NCBI RefSeq assembly: GCF_030295955.1
Contig: NZ_AP027363.1
Location: 2,480,001-2,544,000, forward strand
Direction: 5' to 3'
Source: Thalassotalea agarivorans
Lineage (GTDB): Bacteria > Pseudomonadota > Gammaproteobacteria > Enterobacterales > Alteromonadaceae
Length of the DNA stretch: 64,000 bases
The notes beneath the pieces are model-generated. The model was given only the letters and a program-made list of their open reading frames with translations. It made no database searches and was not told where the DNA came from. The position numbers and the translations under genes were made by a program. Below, piece after piece: positions 62,239 through 64,000 of the stretch. Within the stretch, counting starts at the first letter, position 1; every line of letters starts with the position of its first letter.

Positions 62239-63708
62239 ATGACTCAATCTTCGCAAGACACTGCTGCTAAGAGAATGCCTGATGCATTCATTATTTTATT
62301 TTTTGTAGTACTAGTTGCAGCAATATCAACCTACTTTATTCCTGCAGGAAAATTTGAAACCACGATTGATGCTGACACAGGCAAAAAAGTACTTGTTGCC
62401 GATAGTTATCAGGTTGTTGACGACTATCAAAGTGTCAAAGTGTTCGCCGATGGTGATGGCGTAGGCTTTATGAATTTTGCCTTTGAGGGCATGGTTTCCG
62501 GCGACAAATGGAGCTCTGCCATCGGCGTCATGATCTTTATCATTCTTACCGGTGGCGCGTTTGGCATTGTAATGAAGACGGCCGCTGTAGATAACGGTAT
62601 TTTGGCGCTAATCAAAAAAACGCAGCATCTTAACGTACTATTTATTCCCATTCTGTTCGTGATTTTTTCTCTTGGGGGCGCGATATTTGGTATGGGAGAA
62701 GAGGCTATCGCTTTTTGTATCGTCCTCTTGCCTCTTATGCTAGCCATTGGCTATGACTCCATCACAACAGTGCTAGTCACCTACGTTGCCACTCAAATAG
62801 GATTTGCCGCCTCATGGATGAACCCTTTTAGTGTCGCAATTGCACAAGGAATAGCCGATGTACCGCTAATGTCAGGTATGCAGTTTCGCATGGTGATGTG
62901 GTTTGTACTAACAACCATAGGTGTTATTTTCACTATGCGATACGCAGCTAAAATAAGAAAGCAACCTGAACTATCGCCAAATTACCTGGTGGATAAACAG
63001 CACAAAAACACGGCGGATAAACCGCAAACACAGCAATACTCTTGGGTAGATACTGCAATTTTACTCACCTTTTTCGCTGCTATCTTATGGGTGATTTATG
63101 GTGTGGTTTCTAAAGGGTACTATATTCCTGAAATTGCTAGTCAATTTTTTACCATGGCGGTGGTAATTGGGTTTATCGCTGTCCTCGCCAAACGACTCCA
63201 CGTCAATGAAGTAGCAGATGCATTCCAACAAGGCGCAAAAGATTTATTACCTGCAGCCATGATAGTCGGAATGGCAAAAGGTATCGTTATAATGCTAGGC
63301 GGTGACCAAGCAGATCAGCCAAGCGTTTTAAATACTATTCTGCACGCTACTGGCAACACGTTAAGTGAACTGCCAGCGATGTTATCTGCGTTGTTCATGT
63401 TTGTATTTCAATCGATTTTCAACTTCTTTATTGCGTCAGGCTCCGGGCAAGCAGCATTAACTATGCCCCTGATGGCACCATTAAGTGATATAGTTGGCGT
63501 CAATCGACAAATTTCAGTACTAGCCTTTCAACTTGGCGATGGTTTAACTAACCTGATCATTCCTACTTCCGCGTCATTAATTGGCTGTTTAGGGGTCGCT
63601 AGAATTGAATGGCTAGTATGGGCGAAATTTATTATTAAATTTATGGCAGTTATAATGTCGAGCGCTATGCTATTTATAATTTTGGCCGTACTGATCAATT
63701 TCAGTTAA
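62239..63708 (+). CDS. YfcC-family inner-membrane transporter
   Basis: Membrane protein of 489 residues with about twelve helices, of the YfcC/ArcD-like basic amino-acid and dipeptide carrier family (C4-dicarboxylate anaerobic carrier fold). Marks: YFIPAGKFETTIDADTGKKV after the first helix (about residues 29-48), GGAIFGMGEEAIAFCIVLLPL (about 150-170), QIGFAASWMNPFSVAIAQGI (about 184-203) and FFIASGSGQAALTMPLMAPL (about 393-412). Related carriers handle arginine, ornithine or short peptides. Between the receptor and iadA it would bring the dipeptide or its product into the cytoplasm. 22 bases separate it from iadA. Confidence 0.88.
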   Translation: MTQSSQDTAAKRMPDAFIILFFVVLVAAISTYFIPAGKFETTIDADTGKKVLVADSYQVVDDYQSVKVFADGDGVGFMNFAFEGMVSGDKWSSAIGVMIFIILTGGAFGIVMKTAAVDNGILALIKKTQHLNVLFIPILFVIFSLGGAIFGMGEEAIAFCIVLLPLMLAIGYDSITTVLVTYVATQIGFAASWMNPFSVAIAQGIADVPLMSGMQFRMVMWFVLTTIGVIFTMRYAAKIRKQPELSPNYLVDKQHKNTADKPQTQQYSWVDTAILLTFFAAILWVIYGVVSKGYYIPEIASQFFTMAVVIGFIAVLAKRLHVNEVADAFQQGAKDLLPAAMIVGMAKGIVIMLGGDQADQPSVLNTILHATGNTLSELPAMLSALFMFVFQSIFNFFIASGSGQAALTMPLMAPLSDIVGVNRQISVLAFQLGDGLTNLIIPTSASLIGCLGVARIEWLVWAKFIIKFMAVIMSSAMLFIILAVLINFS

Positions 63709-63730
63709 CAGTCAAAGCAAAGGATTCTTT

Positions 63731-64000
63731 ATGAAGTTAATTCAACAGGTTGATGTATATGCACCTGATTCATTGGGCATTAAAGATGTACTCATTGCGG
63801 GCGAAAAGATAGTCGCCATTGAAAATGATTTATCTAGTTATGCATTACCTGACGTAGAAGTCATCGATGGACAAGGACAAATTCTTGTACCGGGATTTGT
63901 CGACTCGCTTGTTCACATCACAGGTGGTGGTGGTGAAGGCGGCTTTGCAACTCGCACACCTGAAATGTCTGTTGAAGACGCATTAAAAGGCGGCGTTACA
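63731..64000 (+). CDS. iadA: Isoaspartyl dipeptidase IadA, N-terminal part
   Basis: First 90 codons of a gene that runs off the right end. The translation opens MKLIQQVDVYAPDSLGIKDV and continues LIAGEKIVAIENDL, GQGQILVPGFVDSLVHITGGGGEGGFATRTPEMSVEDALKGGVT (key points G-Q-I-L-V-P-G-F-V-D and GGGGE, TRTPE), collinear with E. coli IadA, which cleaves beta-aspartyl dipeptides. In E. coli IadA the segment is DQHVHLIGGGGE; here it is DSLVHITGGGGE, so the first histidine of the metal-binding HxH is leucine. AAGGA lies seven bases before the ATG, 22 bases after the YfcC-type gene. Confidence 0.88.
   Translation, partial: MKLIQQVDVYAPDSLGIKDVLIAGEKIVAIENDLSSYALPDVEVIDGQGQILVPGFVDSLVHITGGGGEGGFATRTPEMSVEDALKGGVT

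Overview
The window looks like a chromosomal segment of a marine gammaproteobacterium of the order Alteromonadales, probably close to Colwelliaceae (Thalassotalea or Colwellia type). This rests on A+T-rich DNA, gammaproteobacterial housekeeping genes in familiar order (nusB-thiL-pgpA, phoB-phoR, rpiA next to serA), a large TonB-dependent receptor, nqrM/apbE and a C-terminal GlyGly-CTERM-like tail. It is an inference from gene content, not a phylogeny. I see no tRNA, rRNA, CRISPR array, prophage or intact transposase gene.

Region 1 (1-15 kb) is mostly ordinary chromosome: the end of phoBR with a porin beside it (both behind sequences that match Pho boxes), rdgC, acpH, trhP, an MFS carrier, a YfhL ferredoxin, a YggN-like protein, a cold-shock protein, a secreted cyclophilin with a GlyGly-CTERM-like tail, arfB, hpf, an unannotated 45-codon gene with a near-perfect ribosome binding site, a PspB-like protein, a lipoprotein and putP. 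It ends in an EAL protein cut short where a patch of imperfect repeats begins.

Region 2 (15.5-48 kb) is one large surface-polysaccharide locus. galE, a DHH phosphoesterase, cysC and an SLC13 permease form one minus-strand unit; cysD and cysN form another, split by a four-helix-bundle gene flanked by repeats. Then come galU, ugd, glycosyltransferases, a pyruvyltransferase-like gene, two different sulfotransferase-like genes, tagD (CDP-glycerol synthesis), and a 1268-residue protein joining a GT4-type glycosyltransferase, a RgpF-like domain and a teichoic-acid-type glycerophosphotransferase. UDP-xylose synthase, rmlBDCA, the capsule exporter kpsE-T-M-D and a WecA-type initiating transferase follow. 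Together the genes predict an exported polymer with rhamnose and possibly xylose or uronic acid, decorated with sulfate and glycerol phosphate. The sulfate uptake, PAPS synthesis and possibly pAp removal genes sit alongside it, and no cysH/cysIJ is present. An ops-like element lies in the leader of the export operon.

Region 3 (48.5-57 kb) is housekeeping: a POT peptide transporter, fau, rpiA, serA, then on the minus strand pgpA, thiL, nusB, ribH, nqrM and apbE. The POT and serA upstream regions share two sequence elements. Two REP-like palindromes lie between serA and pgpA.

Region 4 (57-64 kb) is a probable cyanophycin or beta-aspartyl-peptide utilisation locus: a secreted cyanophycinase-like S51 peptidase, divergent from a TonB-dependent receptor, a YfcC-type carrier and an isoaspartyl dipeptidase gene (cut by the window end) whose usual HxH metal motif reads LxH.
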